Both the position numbers and the translations under genes were made by a program. The notes beneath the pieces are model-generated. The model saw only the letters and a program-made list of their open reading frames with translations. It had not been told where the DNA came from and ran no database searches. Of a stretch of 54,725 bases of DNA, positions 1-7,049 are shown one piece after another (positions within the stretch are counted from its first letter, which is position 1; every line of letters begins with the position of its first letter). The stretch is taken from contig JAGHVO010000051.1 in assembly GCA_018064245.1 (NCBI GenBank), positions 1 through 54,725 of the forward strand, read 5' to 3'. The DNA comes from Candidatus Colimorpha pelethequi (lineage in GTDB: Bacteria > Bacteroidota > Bacteroidia > Bacteroidales > P3).

Positions 1-11
1 TATAATACACA

Positions 12-1118
12 ATGAAAACCACTCCTTATACCGATTTACACATCGCATTAGGCGCAAAGATGGCCGAATTTGCCGGCTACAACATGCCCATTCAGTACAC
101 TGGTCTTGTTGAAGAACACAACAACGTCCGCAACAATGTTGGCGTTTTCGACGTCAGCCACATGGGTGAATTCCGCGCAAAAGGCCCCGTAGCCAAGCAT
201 TTCATGCAGTACGTTACCACCAACAACATCGAGGACCTCTTTGACGGCAAAGTACAATACACCTGCCTCCCCAACGGTCAGGGCGGCGTAGTGGACGATA
301 TGCTCGTTTACCGCGTCAGCGATGACGAATATTTCATGGTGCCCAATGCCGCCAACATCGACAAGGACTGGGCTTGGATGAGCCAGATTGCCGACAAGAT
401 GGGTATGGAACTTGGCAAAGACTTCGTCAACGAGAGCGAACAGTGGGCGCAGCTCGCAGTGCAAGGCCCCAACGCCCTCAAAGCCATGCAAAAACTCACC
501 AGCGAGAACATTGTGGACATGGAGTACTACACCTTCAAGATCCTCACTTTCGCCGGCATTGACAACATTATCCTCTCCACCACCGGCTACACCGGCGCAG
601 GCGGATGCGAAATCTACATTCCCAAGGAAAAGGCCATCGAGGTGTGGAACGCCGTCTTCGAGGCTGGCAAGGAATTTGGCATCATGCCCGCAGGTCTGGG
701 TTGCCGCGACACCCTGCGCCTGGAGAAAGGATTCGCCCTCTACGGACACGAGATGGACGACACCATCAGCCCACTTGAGGCTCCTTTAGCCTTCATCGTC
801 AAGCTGAAAGCCGAGAACAACAACTTCATCAACAAAGAACTCCTCCTTGCCCAGAAGGCAGCCGGATTCAAGCGCAAAGTGGTCGGTTTCGAGATGATTG
901 ACCGTGGTATCGCCCGTAACGGCTACGAAGTTTGCGACGCCGAAGGCAACAAGATTGGTGAAGTACGCAGTGGCAGCCCCAGCCCCAGCACTGGCAAGAA
1001 CATCGGTACCGCTTTGGTAAGCGCTGCTTTCGCCAAGTCCGGCACCGAGATCTACATCAAGGTCCGCGAAAAACTCCTCAAGGCCATCACCGTCAAGATG
1101 CCATTCTACGAAGGATAA
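12..1118 (+). CDS. gcvT: Aminomethyltransferase, glycine cleavage T protein
   Basis: The T protein of the glycine cleavage system takes the aminomethyl group from the lipoylated H protein and, with tetrahydrofolate, releases ammonia and forms 5,10-methylene-THF in the cytosol. The 368-residue length is normal for the family. Diagnostic stretches are FDVSHMGE (residues 46-53), the TTGYTGAGGCEIYIP block near the middle, the GLGCRDTLRLEKGF helix and the C-terminal KMPFYEG, so the protein looks full length. The ATG lies 11 nt from the window edge, so its promoter and any glycine riboswitch cannot be judged. It is followed by a clear terminator and appears monocistronic at its 3' end; no gcvH or gcvP is visible. 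Identification is very secure. Confidence 0.97.
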   Translation: MKTTPYTDLHIALGAKMAEFAGYNMPIQYTGLVEEHNNVRNNVGVFDVSHMGEFRAKGPVAKHFMQYVTTNNIEDLFDGKVQYTCLPNGQGGVVDDMLVYRVSDDEYFMVPNAANIDKDWAWMSQIADKMGMELGKDFVNESEQWAQLAVQGPNALKAMQKLTSENIVDMEYYTFKILTFAGIDNIILSTTGYTGAGGCEIYIPKEKAIEVWNAVFEAGKEFGIMPAGLGCRDTLRLEKGFALYGHEMDDTISPLEAPLAFIVKLKAENNNFINKELLLAQKAAGFKRKVVGFEMIDRGIARNGYEVCDAEGNKIGEVRSGSPSPSTGKNIGTALVSAAFAKSGTEIYIKVREKLLKAITVKMPFYEG

Positions 1119-1136
1119 TCCAATTCTTACTTACTA

Positions 1137-1166
1137 AAAAGAGGCTTGCGTTTGCAAGCCTCTTTT
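1137..1166 (+). terminator. Intrinsic terminator of gcvT
   Basis: A perfect 13-bp stem AAAAGAGGCTTGC / GCAAGCCTCTTTT with a GTTT loop ends in a T-rich tract, 18 nt after the gcvT stop codon. The A-tract on the left arm would let it work in the minus direction too, serving the converging small secreted-protein gene. Confidence 0.9.
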
Positions 1167-1236
1167 CATTTTGAGGCCTCTTCAGACGTTGTCCGCGTCA
1201 GCCACTTCTGTCTATGCGGTTGGATGGAATGACGTA

Positions 1237-1644
1237 TTACCAGGTGCGAGGGCGAGTGCTCGTACATGTTGCACCCCAAAGTTCAATGTCTTTAATCTCT
1301 TTTGCATCTACTTCAAGAGTAACATCGTTCGGAGTTGACTTAGAAGCATTGAAATCAAGTTCTGCTACTTGCGTTTGTTTTTCGCCGTTTCTGCTGTCTA
1401 TGTATGTAATACGGCAAAGAACTTTTCCGCCGTATTTCGCATCAGCATTTGGGGTTGTCGTGATTTTTATATATCTTATTCCATTATCATATTTCCTACC
1501 ACAGGATTTATGATCCCCAGTTCTATAATCGCTCACCGTTGCGGAGACATAACCACCTCCGTCGGTTTTGCACTGGTCGGACTGTGCGTTAGCTACGAAG
1601 GCGAGTCCGAAGACTGCCACGAGCATTAAAAAAATTTTCTTCAT
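1237..1644 (-). CDS. Small secreted protein of unknown function
   Basis: A 135-residue protein with a clean Sec signal peptide: MKK, a hydrophobic core (IFLMLVAVFGLAFV) and an ANAQ cleavage site near residue 20. The mature part is about 115 residues, predicted mostly beta, with four Cys (CKTDGG, SCGRK, VLCRI, ATCTS) that could form two disulfides. This suggests export to the periplasm or surface. I do not recognise the family. It stands alone, converging on gcvT, with a 523-nt gene-free stretch upstream. Reality of the gene is supported by the signal peptide; function is open. Confidence 0.75.
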   Translation of the reverse strand: MKKIFLMLVAVFGLAFVANAQSDQCKTDGGGYVSATVSDYRTGDHKSCGRKYDNGIRYIKITTTPNADAKYGGKVLCRITYIDSRNGEKQTQVAELDFNASKSTPNDVTLEVDAKEIKDIELWGATCTSTRPRTW

Positions 1645-2001
1645 AGATGTTGTTGACGGTATTTATGCTGTTGTCTGCAGTTTTGATTGTTTTGTCCGCA
1701 TAGACAATTATTGCCGTCCAGCACCTCAGGGCAAATGATTTTTCACCAAAAAAAGAAGCGTGGTGCTGCAATATCACTTCTTCAAATGGAGGCCCTGAGA
1801 TGCCCTATAACGCAGAAATGAACAACAGTCCACGCTAAAGCGTGAAACCGTCATACTCTCTTGCGTTACTTGAAAATTTCTCAGGTTTCCATTTGCAAGA
1901 CGAAGATACAACGCTTCGATGATTTCCTAACGAAATCGTTTGCAAAAATACTTCTTTTTTTTTGTTCCGTATAAAAAATATATAGTTTCATGAAAAGTTT
2001 G

Positions 2002-2009
2002 TATCTTTG
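2002..2009 (+). promoter_or_regulatory. Bacteroidetes -7 promoter box
   Basis: TATCTTTG matches TAnnTTTG. No TTTG -33 box is present at the usual spacing. It points toward the nucleotidyltransferase gene pair. Confidence 0.45.
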
Positions 2010-2020
2010 CATTAGTATTC

Positions 2021-2043
2021 TGTGCATTACCTTAGAATGCACA
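2021..2043. promoter_or_regulatory. Palindromic candidate operator
   Basis: TGTGCATT-N7-AATGCACA is a perfect 8-bp inverted repeat with a 7-nt spacer. It starts 11 nt after the TATCTTTG box, over the expected transcription start, which is a classical repressor position. The binding protein is unknown. Confidence 0.45.
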
Positions 2044-2092
2044 ATGCTCCAATGTATTTCTACAAGAATCAGCCACAAACAAAGCTATCTTA

Positions 2093-2147
2093 TATCATTC
2101 TGAGAAAAAAAATTCTTTATTTCATAAAAAATTCGTAAATTTACAAC
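2093..2147 (+). repeat. Direct repeat copy 1, promoter-like
   Basis: A 55-bp non-coding block nearly identical to 3047-3100. Shared landmarks in order are ATTCTGAGAAAAAAAAT, ATTTCATAAAAA and TTCGTAAATTT. The end resembles a -7 box (TAAATTTA at 2136-2143). It lies 20 nt before the first gene of the nucleotidyltransferase pair. Confidence 0.85.
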
Positions 2148-2167
2148 GGATTTCTTAGCCTCTGTCT

Positions 2168-2446
2168 ATGACGAGAACACAGATTATCAACAAGAACCGC
2201 CATCTCTTCTGGTACACGCCCGAAGAAAAATTACAGGAAATCAGCGATTCGCTGCTGGTAGAACGTATTTTGAACGACGGCTCTCTATCTGACTATCGCG
2301 ACCTCATTTCCGCCCTGGGCGGCAAACATGTTGCCGAAGTGTTCTTCTCTGCCAAAGGCCGACAAAAGTTGAATTACTACCCAGAAATATACCACTTTTT
2401 CTCATTATTGTTGTCGAAGTATGTACAAGGAGATTCTGAGCAATAA
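2168..2446 (+). CDS. Small protein paired with AbiEii-type nucleotidyltransferase (DUF6922-like)
   Basis: A 92-residue protein that begins MTRTQIINKNRHLFWYTPEE, with an acidic helical middle (KLQEISDSLLVERILNDGSL) and an aromatic tail. In Bacteroidetes, short proteins of this kind (I believe DUF6922) occur directly upstream of AbiEii/AbiGii nucleotidyltransferases and fill the antitoxin slot. The RILNDGSLSDYRDLISALG segment suggests a compact helical domain. Its last 26 nt overlap the downstream gene, so translation is probably coupled. By position it is a candidate antitoxin or accessory subunit; biochemical function is unproven. Confidence 0.75.
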   Translation: MTRTQIINKNRHLFWYTPEEKLQEISDSLLVERILNDGSLSDYRDLISALGGKHVAEVFFSAKGRQKLNYYPEIYHFFSLLLSKYVQGDSEQ

Positions 2447-3038
2447 GCAATTAGAGCTGCTGCCAACGATGGCAACATTCCGCAGGGAATATTACCTTGT
2501 AGGAGGAACTGCCATCGCACTTCACCTCGGACATCGCCGCTCTATTGACTTCGACTTGTTCAAACCAACTGCCCTCAATCACAAAAAGAATCTTGATCGT
2601 ATCACAGATTCCGGATACTCCTATTTTGTGACACGCCGCGTAGCTGAGCAAATGAACTTGATTGTGAATGATGTAAAAGTGACATTCTTCCAATACCCGT
2701 TTCCAGTCCAACCAATTGAGAAATTCGAGTCCTACTTCCGTATGCCCTCACTACTACAGCTTGCAGCCATGAAGGCATACGCTCTCAGACGCCGCTCAAA
2801 ATGGAAAGATTATGTTGACCTCTTTTTCTTACTGAAAGAACATTTCTCAATAGCCCAAATATCCGAATGCGCAACAACTCTTTTCGGCGACCTATATTCT
2901 GAGAAGATGTTTCGTGCCCAACTCTGCTATTTTGAGGATGTTGACTACACTGAAGAGGTTGATTACCTGACTCCCAATCCTCCCTCTAACGAGGAAATCC
3001 GTAATTCATTAACTGAAATAGTTCAACAAGGAATATAA
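2421..3038 (+). CDS. Nucleotidyltransferase, AbiEii/AbiGii toxin family
   Basis: A 205-residue nucleotidyltransferase-fold protein. The defining motif is VGGTAIALHLGHRRSIDFDLF (about residues 27-47), in which the Gly-Gly turn, the Ser and the DFD acidic pair bind nucleotide and metal. The Lys/Arg-rich helix AAMKAYALRRRSKWKDYVDL is the conserved second motif. Characterised AbiEii toxins such as MenT use NTPs to modify tRNA acceptor ends and block growth; whether this homologue is a toxin is an inference. It overlaps the upstream 92-aa gene by 26 nt. Both genes sit between two near-identical non-coding repeats, suggesting a discrete mobile or duplicated cassette. Confidence 0.85.
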   Translation: MYKEILSNKQLELLPTMATFRREYYLVGGTAIALHLGHRRSIDFDLFKPTALNHKKNLDRITDSGYSYFVTRRVAEQMNLIVNDVKVTFFQYPFPVQPIEKFESYFRMPSLLQLAAMKAYALRRRSKWKDYVDLFFLLKEHFSIAQISECATTLFGDLYSEKMFRAQLCYFEDVDYTEEVDYLTPNPPSNEEIRNSLTEIVQQGI

Positions 3039-3046
3039 GCGATTTA

Positions 3047-3100
3047 TATTATTCTGAGAAAAAAAATCTATATTTCATAAAAATTTCGTAAATTTGTAAC
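3047..3100 (+). repeat. Direct repeat copy 2, promoter-like
   Basis: The 54-bp counterpart of 2093-2147, starting 8 nt after the nucleotidyltransferase stop. It ends in a perfect -7 box, TAAATTTG (3089-3096), upstream of the next small gene. Differences from copy 1 are a few substitutions and a one-base length change. Confidence 0.85.
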
Positions 3101-3162
3101 TTTCAAAAGAAGGAAAATTCCTTATATGAAAATACTATCACATCCAATAACAGTCTGATTCA

Positions 3163-3486
3163 ATGAGCGAATATCAACATACTGGGCTGGCTGATGGCCG
3201 ATGGGCACAGATGTCCTTGGCGGAGCAGATGCTGAACATCGGCAGCGAGGTATCGCGTGCCAACCGATGGAAAAGCAAGGGCAACGTCGAGCAGTGCCAC
3301 CGTGCCGCAGACCGCGCGCTGGAATTGCTTTCGCTAACCATAAACGCTCAACGTGGCATGCACGATCTCGGTGAGTTCTGTCGCCTCTATGAGGTTCTGG
3401 CCGACTACTACTACGGGGATAATATTTACCAGACCGATCCCGTCAAACTGCAACGAAGTTTCGATATTTTTTATACCGCAAAATAA
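3163..3486 (+). CDS. Conserved small helical protein of unknown function
   Basis: A 107-residue soluble protein beginning MSEYQHTGLADGRWAQMSL, followed by NIGSEVSRANRWKSKGN, a helix with AADRALELLSLTI and a C-terminal YYYGDNIYQTDPVKLQRSF. I recall similar proteins (MSEYxHTGLxxGRWxxMxLxEQMxNIGSEVSRA) in many anaerobic bacteria and archaea, but no function is known to me. It looks all-helical, with no signal peptide. It has its own promoter-like block, copied from that of the preceding nucleotidyltransferase pair, so it may belong to the same regulatory unit. HEPN-like partnership with the nucleotidyltransferase is speculation. Confidence 0.8.
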   Translation: MSEYQHTGLADGRWAQMSLAEQMLNIGSEVSRANRWKSKGNVEQCHRAADRALELLSLTINAQRGMHDLGEFCRLYEVLADYYYGDNIYQTDPVKLQRSFDIFYTAK

Positions 3487-3508
3487 TCATTCATAAATAA
3501 AATTCACC

Positions 3509-4774
3509 ATGAGTATTATCAAACCTTTCAAGGGCTTCCGCCCTCCCGTTGACATCGTCGAAAAGCTGGCTTCACGCCCCTACGATGTTTTGAATTCAGA
3601 AGAAGCTCGCAAAGAATGCGAAGGTAACCCCTATAGCCTGTTGCACGTCACCAAGGCTGAAATCGACTGTCCCGAAGGCATGAAGGACACCGATCCCGAG
3701 GTTTACTTGCAGGTTGTAAAGAACTACAACTCCTTCAAGGATTATGGCTGGCTCGTTCAGGATAAGGAAGAAAAACTCTATATCTACGCCCAGAGCATGA
3801 ACCCCACCGACGCCAACGCCCATTGGCAGTATGGTATCGTAGCTTGCGCCTACAGCGAGGACTATATCAACAAGGTCATCAAAAAGCATGAGCTTACCCG
3901 CAAGGACAAGGAAGAAGACCGTATGCGTCACGTCCGCATCACCAACGCAAACGTTGAGCCCGTATTCTTCGCTTATCCCGCTATCGCCCGCATCGACGAA
4001 ATCGTTGCCAGCGTAACCGCCAACAAGCCCATCTACGACTTCGTAGCCAAGGAAGACGGCTTCGGCCATCGTTTCTGGGTTATCGATGATCGCAAACTCA
4101 TCGACGAACTCGTTGAAATCTTCGACAAGCAGGTTCCCGCAATGTACATCGCCGACGGTCACCACCGCAGCGCTGCCGCCGCTCTCGTTGGACAAGAGAA
4201 GAAAGAGCACAACCCCGCTCACACCGGCAAGGAAGAGTACAACTACTTCATGACCGTTATCTTCCCCGACAACCAGCTCAACGTCATTGACTACAACCGC
4301 GTAGTAAAAGACCTCAATGGTTTGACCAAGGAGCAGTTCCTCGCCAAACTGAACGACGCTTACGTTGTTGAAGATATGGGTACCGAAATCTACAAACCCA
4401 CCAAGTTGCACGAACACAGCATGTACCTCGATGGTCATTGGTACAAGATGACCGCCAAGGCTGGCAAATACGACGACAACGATCCTATCGGAGTTTTGGA
4501 TGTCAAAATCCTTTCCGATCATGTCTTGGACGCCATCCTCGGCATCAAGGACCTCCGCACCGACAAGCGCATCGACTTCGTTGGCGGTATCCGTGGCCTC
4601 GGCGAGTTGAAACGTCGCGTGGACAACGGCGAAATGAAGGTTGCTTTCGCACTCTATCCCGTTTCCATGAAACAGATCATCGACATTGCCGACACCGGTA
4701 ACATTATGCCTCCCAAGACCACTTGGTTTGAACCCAAGTTGCGCTCTGGCCTCGTTATCCACGAATTGAACTAA
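3509..4774 (+). CDS. DUF1015 family protein
   Basis: A 421-residue cytosolic protein that matches DUF1015 along its length: the N-terminal KPFKGFRPP and RPYDVLNSEEAR, the central MYIADGHHRSAAA with two adjacent His that look like an active or metal site, the DYNRVVKDLNGL segment, and the C-terminal MPPKTTWFEPKLRSGLVIHEL. In many anaerobes DUF1015 genes accompany serA and serC, which suggests a link to serine or phosphoserine metabolism, but no activity is established and no ser gene is near. The ATG was chosen because the family begins at this point. A strong terminator follows. Confidence 0.93.
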   Translation: MSIIKPFKGFRPPVDIVEKLASRPYDVLNSEEARKECEGNPYSLLHVTKAEIDCPEGMKDTDPEVYLQVVKNYNSFKDYGWLVQDKEEKLYIYAQSMNPTDANAHWQYGIVACAYSEDYINKVIKKHELTRKDKEEDRMRHVRITNANVEPVFFAYPAIARIDEIVASVTANKPIYDFVAKEDGFGHRFWVIDDRKLIDELVEIFDKQVPAMYIADGHHRSAAAALVGQEKKEHNPAHTGKEEYNYFMTVIFPDNQLNVIDYNRVVKDLNGLTKEQFLAKLNDAYVVEDMGTEIYKPTKLHEHSMYLDGHWYKMTAKAGKYDDNDPIGVLDVKILSDHVLDAILGIKDLRTDKRIDFVGGIRGLGELKRRVDNGEMKVAFALYPVSMKQIIDIADTGNIMPPKTTWFEPKLRSGLVIHELN

Positions 4775-4785
4775 ATCAATTTTAG

Positions 4786-4826
4786 ACATCAGGCGTAAAA
4801 TAGACTTTTGCGCCTGATGTTTTTTA
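4786..4826 (+). terminator. Intrinsic terminator of the DUF1015 gene
   Basis: A perfect 10-bp stem ACATCAGGCG / CGCCTGATGT with a 15-nt loop is followed by a run of T, 11 nt after the stop codon. Confidence 0.88.
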
Positions 4827-4851
4827 TCACAGAACAATAAATCAAACAGCA

Positions 4852-5835
4852 ATGCTCATCGCCACAGCACAAACTGCGGAAATACCCGTAGCCGTTCCAA
4901 CTGCCGAAAAACCCATTGTCGTACAAAACCTGCCCAGCGACAGCCTTCAGACCGCAATCAAAGACAGCTTGTCGAACATCAACATTGATCAGATCAAGGG
5001 AATTGTCACAGGAGAAAACACCCTGGTGACAGACGCACTCAAATCACTGATAGACATGGCAATCGACTTTGCGCCGAAGTTGTTGGTTTGCATACTTATT
5101 CTTTGGATCGGCTTCAAGCTCATCAAAATCCTCAAGAAAACGATAACAAAATTGCTTGACAAAAGGAACGTAGAGGCATCACTCAAGACATTCCTCACCT
5201 CTTTCACGGATGTCATTCTCAAAATCCTGATTGTCATTATGGCAATGGACGTCATCGGAATCAAGGCGACCTCCTTCATCGCCATTCTGGGAGCCATGGG
5301 TCTTGCCATCGGCATGGCATTGCAAGGAACGCTGCAGAATTTCGCAGGCGGCGTCATCATCCTCTTGCTCAAGCCTTTCAAAGTAGGCGACTACATCGAG
5401 TGCGGCGCCTACAAAGGCTATGTGCGTGAGATGCGCATTTTCCACACACTCATACAACCATTCAACGGACGCATCATTATCGTCCCCAACAGCGAACTTG
5501 CCACCAAGTCGCTCATCAACCATACCCACGAACCCATTATCCGACTCGATGTAGTGGCCAGCGTGGCTTACGGCACCGACCTCGGCAAAGCCAAGGAAAT
5601 CCTGCAAAGCGTGATTGACGCCGACACCAGGATTCTCAAAGAACCCAAAGCCCCCAAAATAGTAGTCACCGAACTCGGAAACAGCAGCGTGGACTTCACC
5701 CTTTGGATGTGGACGAAAACAGAAGACTATTGGGGCGTTTGGGAGAACATTCGGGAAAACATCTACAACGCATTCAACAGCAACGGAATAGAAATACCGT
5801 TCCCTCAAATGGACGTCCACGTCAAGAATAATTGA
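4852..5835 (+). CDS. Small-conductance mechanosensitive channel, MscS family
   Basis: A 327-residue inner-membrane channel. After a roughly 70-residue polar N-terminus come three hydrophobic segments (about 74-94, 118-140 and 143-175). The third carries the pore helix AILGAMGLAIGMALQGTLQNFAGG, rich in Gly and Ala as in MscS TM3. The soluble beta domain starts with KPFKVGDYIE and includes IVPNSELATKSLINHT, and the protein ends with EIPFPQMDVHVKN, a typical MscS C-terminus. The role is to release osmolytes when membrane tension rises. It is followed after 38 nt by the Lnb gene, so co-transcription is possible. Confidence 0.94.
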   Translation: MLIATAQTAEIPVAVPTAEKPIVVQNLPSDSLQTAIKDSLSNINIDQIKGIVTGENTLVTDALKSLIDMAIDFAPKLLVCILILWIGFKLIKILKKTITKLLDKRNVEASLKTFLTSFTDVILKILIVIMAMDVIGIKATSFIAILGAMGLAIGMALQGTLQNFAGGVIILLLKPFKVGDYIECGAYKGYVREMRIFHTLIQPFNGRIIIVPNSELATKSLINHTHEPIIRLDVVASVAYGTDLGKAKEILQSVIDADTRILKEPKAPKIVVTELGNSSVDFTLWMWTKTEDYWGVWENIRENIYNAFNSNGIEIPFPQMDVHVKNN

Positions 5836-5873
5836 CGAATGGTGATTAGTGAATTGATAATTGATACTTGACT

Positions 5874-7049
5874 ATGAAACGTTTTTTGTTGATTTCCTTA
5901 CTCTTCGCCTTTTGTGGCAACGTGCATGCACAGGAAGCATTGCCGACGCTTGACAGCGGCGCATTCGTGAACGTAATCACATGCGGTCCTGGAAACGATT
6001 TCTACACCACTTTCGGACATTCCGCCATTCGCATTTGCGACACGGCTTTAGGCATCGACGTGGTTTATAACTACGGCACGTTCGACTTCAACACCAACCA
6101 TTTCTACCTCAAATTTGCGCAAGGCAGACTTGACTATTGCCTTTCGCGCGAGAATTACAATGGATTTATCTTTGAATATGGTTACGAAGGAAGATTTGTA
6201 ACCGAACAGACACTCAAACTCACCCAGCAAGAGAAACAAAACCTGTTTGTGCTGTTAGAGACAAACTATCTTCCCGAATACAGATACTACCTATATGATA
6301 TGTTCCGCGACAACTGCGCCACGCGCATCCGCGACATCATCAACAGCGCTTTAGGACATCGCGTACTCTTTGAAGAGCAGACCCCCAACAACGCAAAATC
6401 CTATCGTCAACTGCTTTACGAGCATACAGGCAACACGCTGCAATGGTGGCAGTTGGGAATCGACTTGGTGGTAGGTTCTCGTTGCGACCGACCTTGCACA
6501 AATTTCGGCTACACCTTCGCACCAATGGAATTGATGCGCCAACTAGATACAACCTGCATAAAAGGCACCAACGAGCCACTAGCCATGCCAGCGCACCACA
6601 CACTGCTTGAAACACGTACACAAACACCTCGCAGTGTCTCCCCCACCCTCACATTTTGGGCATTATTTGTCATCATTCTTTCCTTGACGGTAATCTCATG
6701 GAAAAAGCAATGGAAATTAAAATGGCTTGACGTAATTCTTTTCGTCACCACGTTTCTTATTGCAATAGCCATCATATTCTTGTGGTTTTTCTCCGACCAT
6801 TACTGCACCAAAGCAAATTTCAATCTGCTGTGGGCTAGCCCTTTGTTTATCTATTTTGCAATCAAGCTTCGCAAATCCAACCGTTGGGTAATCGTGGCTC
6901 AATTGGCACTCTTCGCCATTGTAGGCGTTATCGCGCTATGCGGCGTACAACAGTTCAACGCCGCTGTGCTGCCAATCATTCTAACGCTGTTTATCCGACT
7001 GATCAATCTTCAATACCAAAAGAAAATCAATAACAACAATGAACAATAA
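5874..7049 (+). CDS. lnb: Lipoprotein N-acyltransferase, Lnb family (DUF4105)
   Basis: A 391-residue membrane enzyme from the ATG at 5874; a TTG 6 nt upstream is a less likely start. Residues 1-20 form a signal peptide ending VHAQ. The periplasmic DUF4105 domain contains TFGHSAIRI (His49) and FRDNCATRIRD (Cys148), the probable catalytic His/Cys pair of a papain-like fold, plus VVYNYGTFDF and FYLKFAQGRLDYCLS. Residues about 255-385 carry five hydrophobic segments. In Bacteroides, Lnb adds the third acyl chain to lipoproteins in place of Lnt. It heads an operon and overlaps the next gene by 11 nt. The lnb assignment rests on the DUF4105 architecture. Confidence 0.88.
   Translation: MKRFLLISLLFAFCGNVHAQEALPTLDSGAFVNVITCGPGNDFYTTFGHSAIRICDTALGIDVVYNYGTFDFNTNHFYLKFAQGRLDYCLSRENYNGFIFEYGYEGRFVTEQTLKLTQQEKQNLFVLLETNYLPEYRYYLYDMFRDNCATRIRDIINSALGHRVLFEEQTPNNAKSYRQLLYEHTGNTLQWWQLGIDLVVGSRCDRPCTNFGYTFAPMELMRQLDTTCIKGTNEPLAMPAHHTLLETRTQTPRSVSPTLTFWALFVIILSLTVISWKKQWKLKWLDVILFVTTFLIAIAIIFLWFFSDHYCTKANFNLLWASPLFIYFAIKLRKSNRWVIVAQLALFAIVGVIALCGVQQFNAAVLPIILTLFIRLINLQYQKKINNNNEQ

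Larger units (their letters stand above)
1645..2092. other. Gene-free interval with promoter-like and palindromic signals
   Basis: No convincing ORF is present. A short inverted repeat CACGCT-AA-AGCGTG lies at 1831-1844, a plus-strand -7 box at 2002-2009 and a palindrome at 2021-2043 (listed separately). The rest is AT-rich sequence without recognisable structure. Confidence 0.5.

Noticed and set aside
3596-4852. 418-codon open frame on the minus strand opposite the DUF1015 gene
   Set aside because: It is an antisense shadow produced by codon bias; the plus-strand protein matches a known family over its full length.
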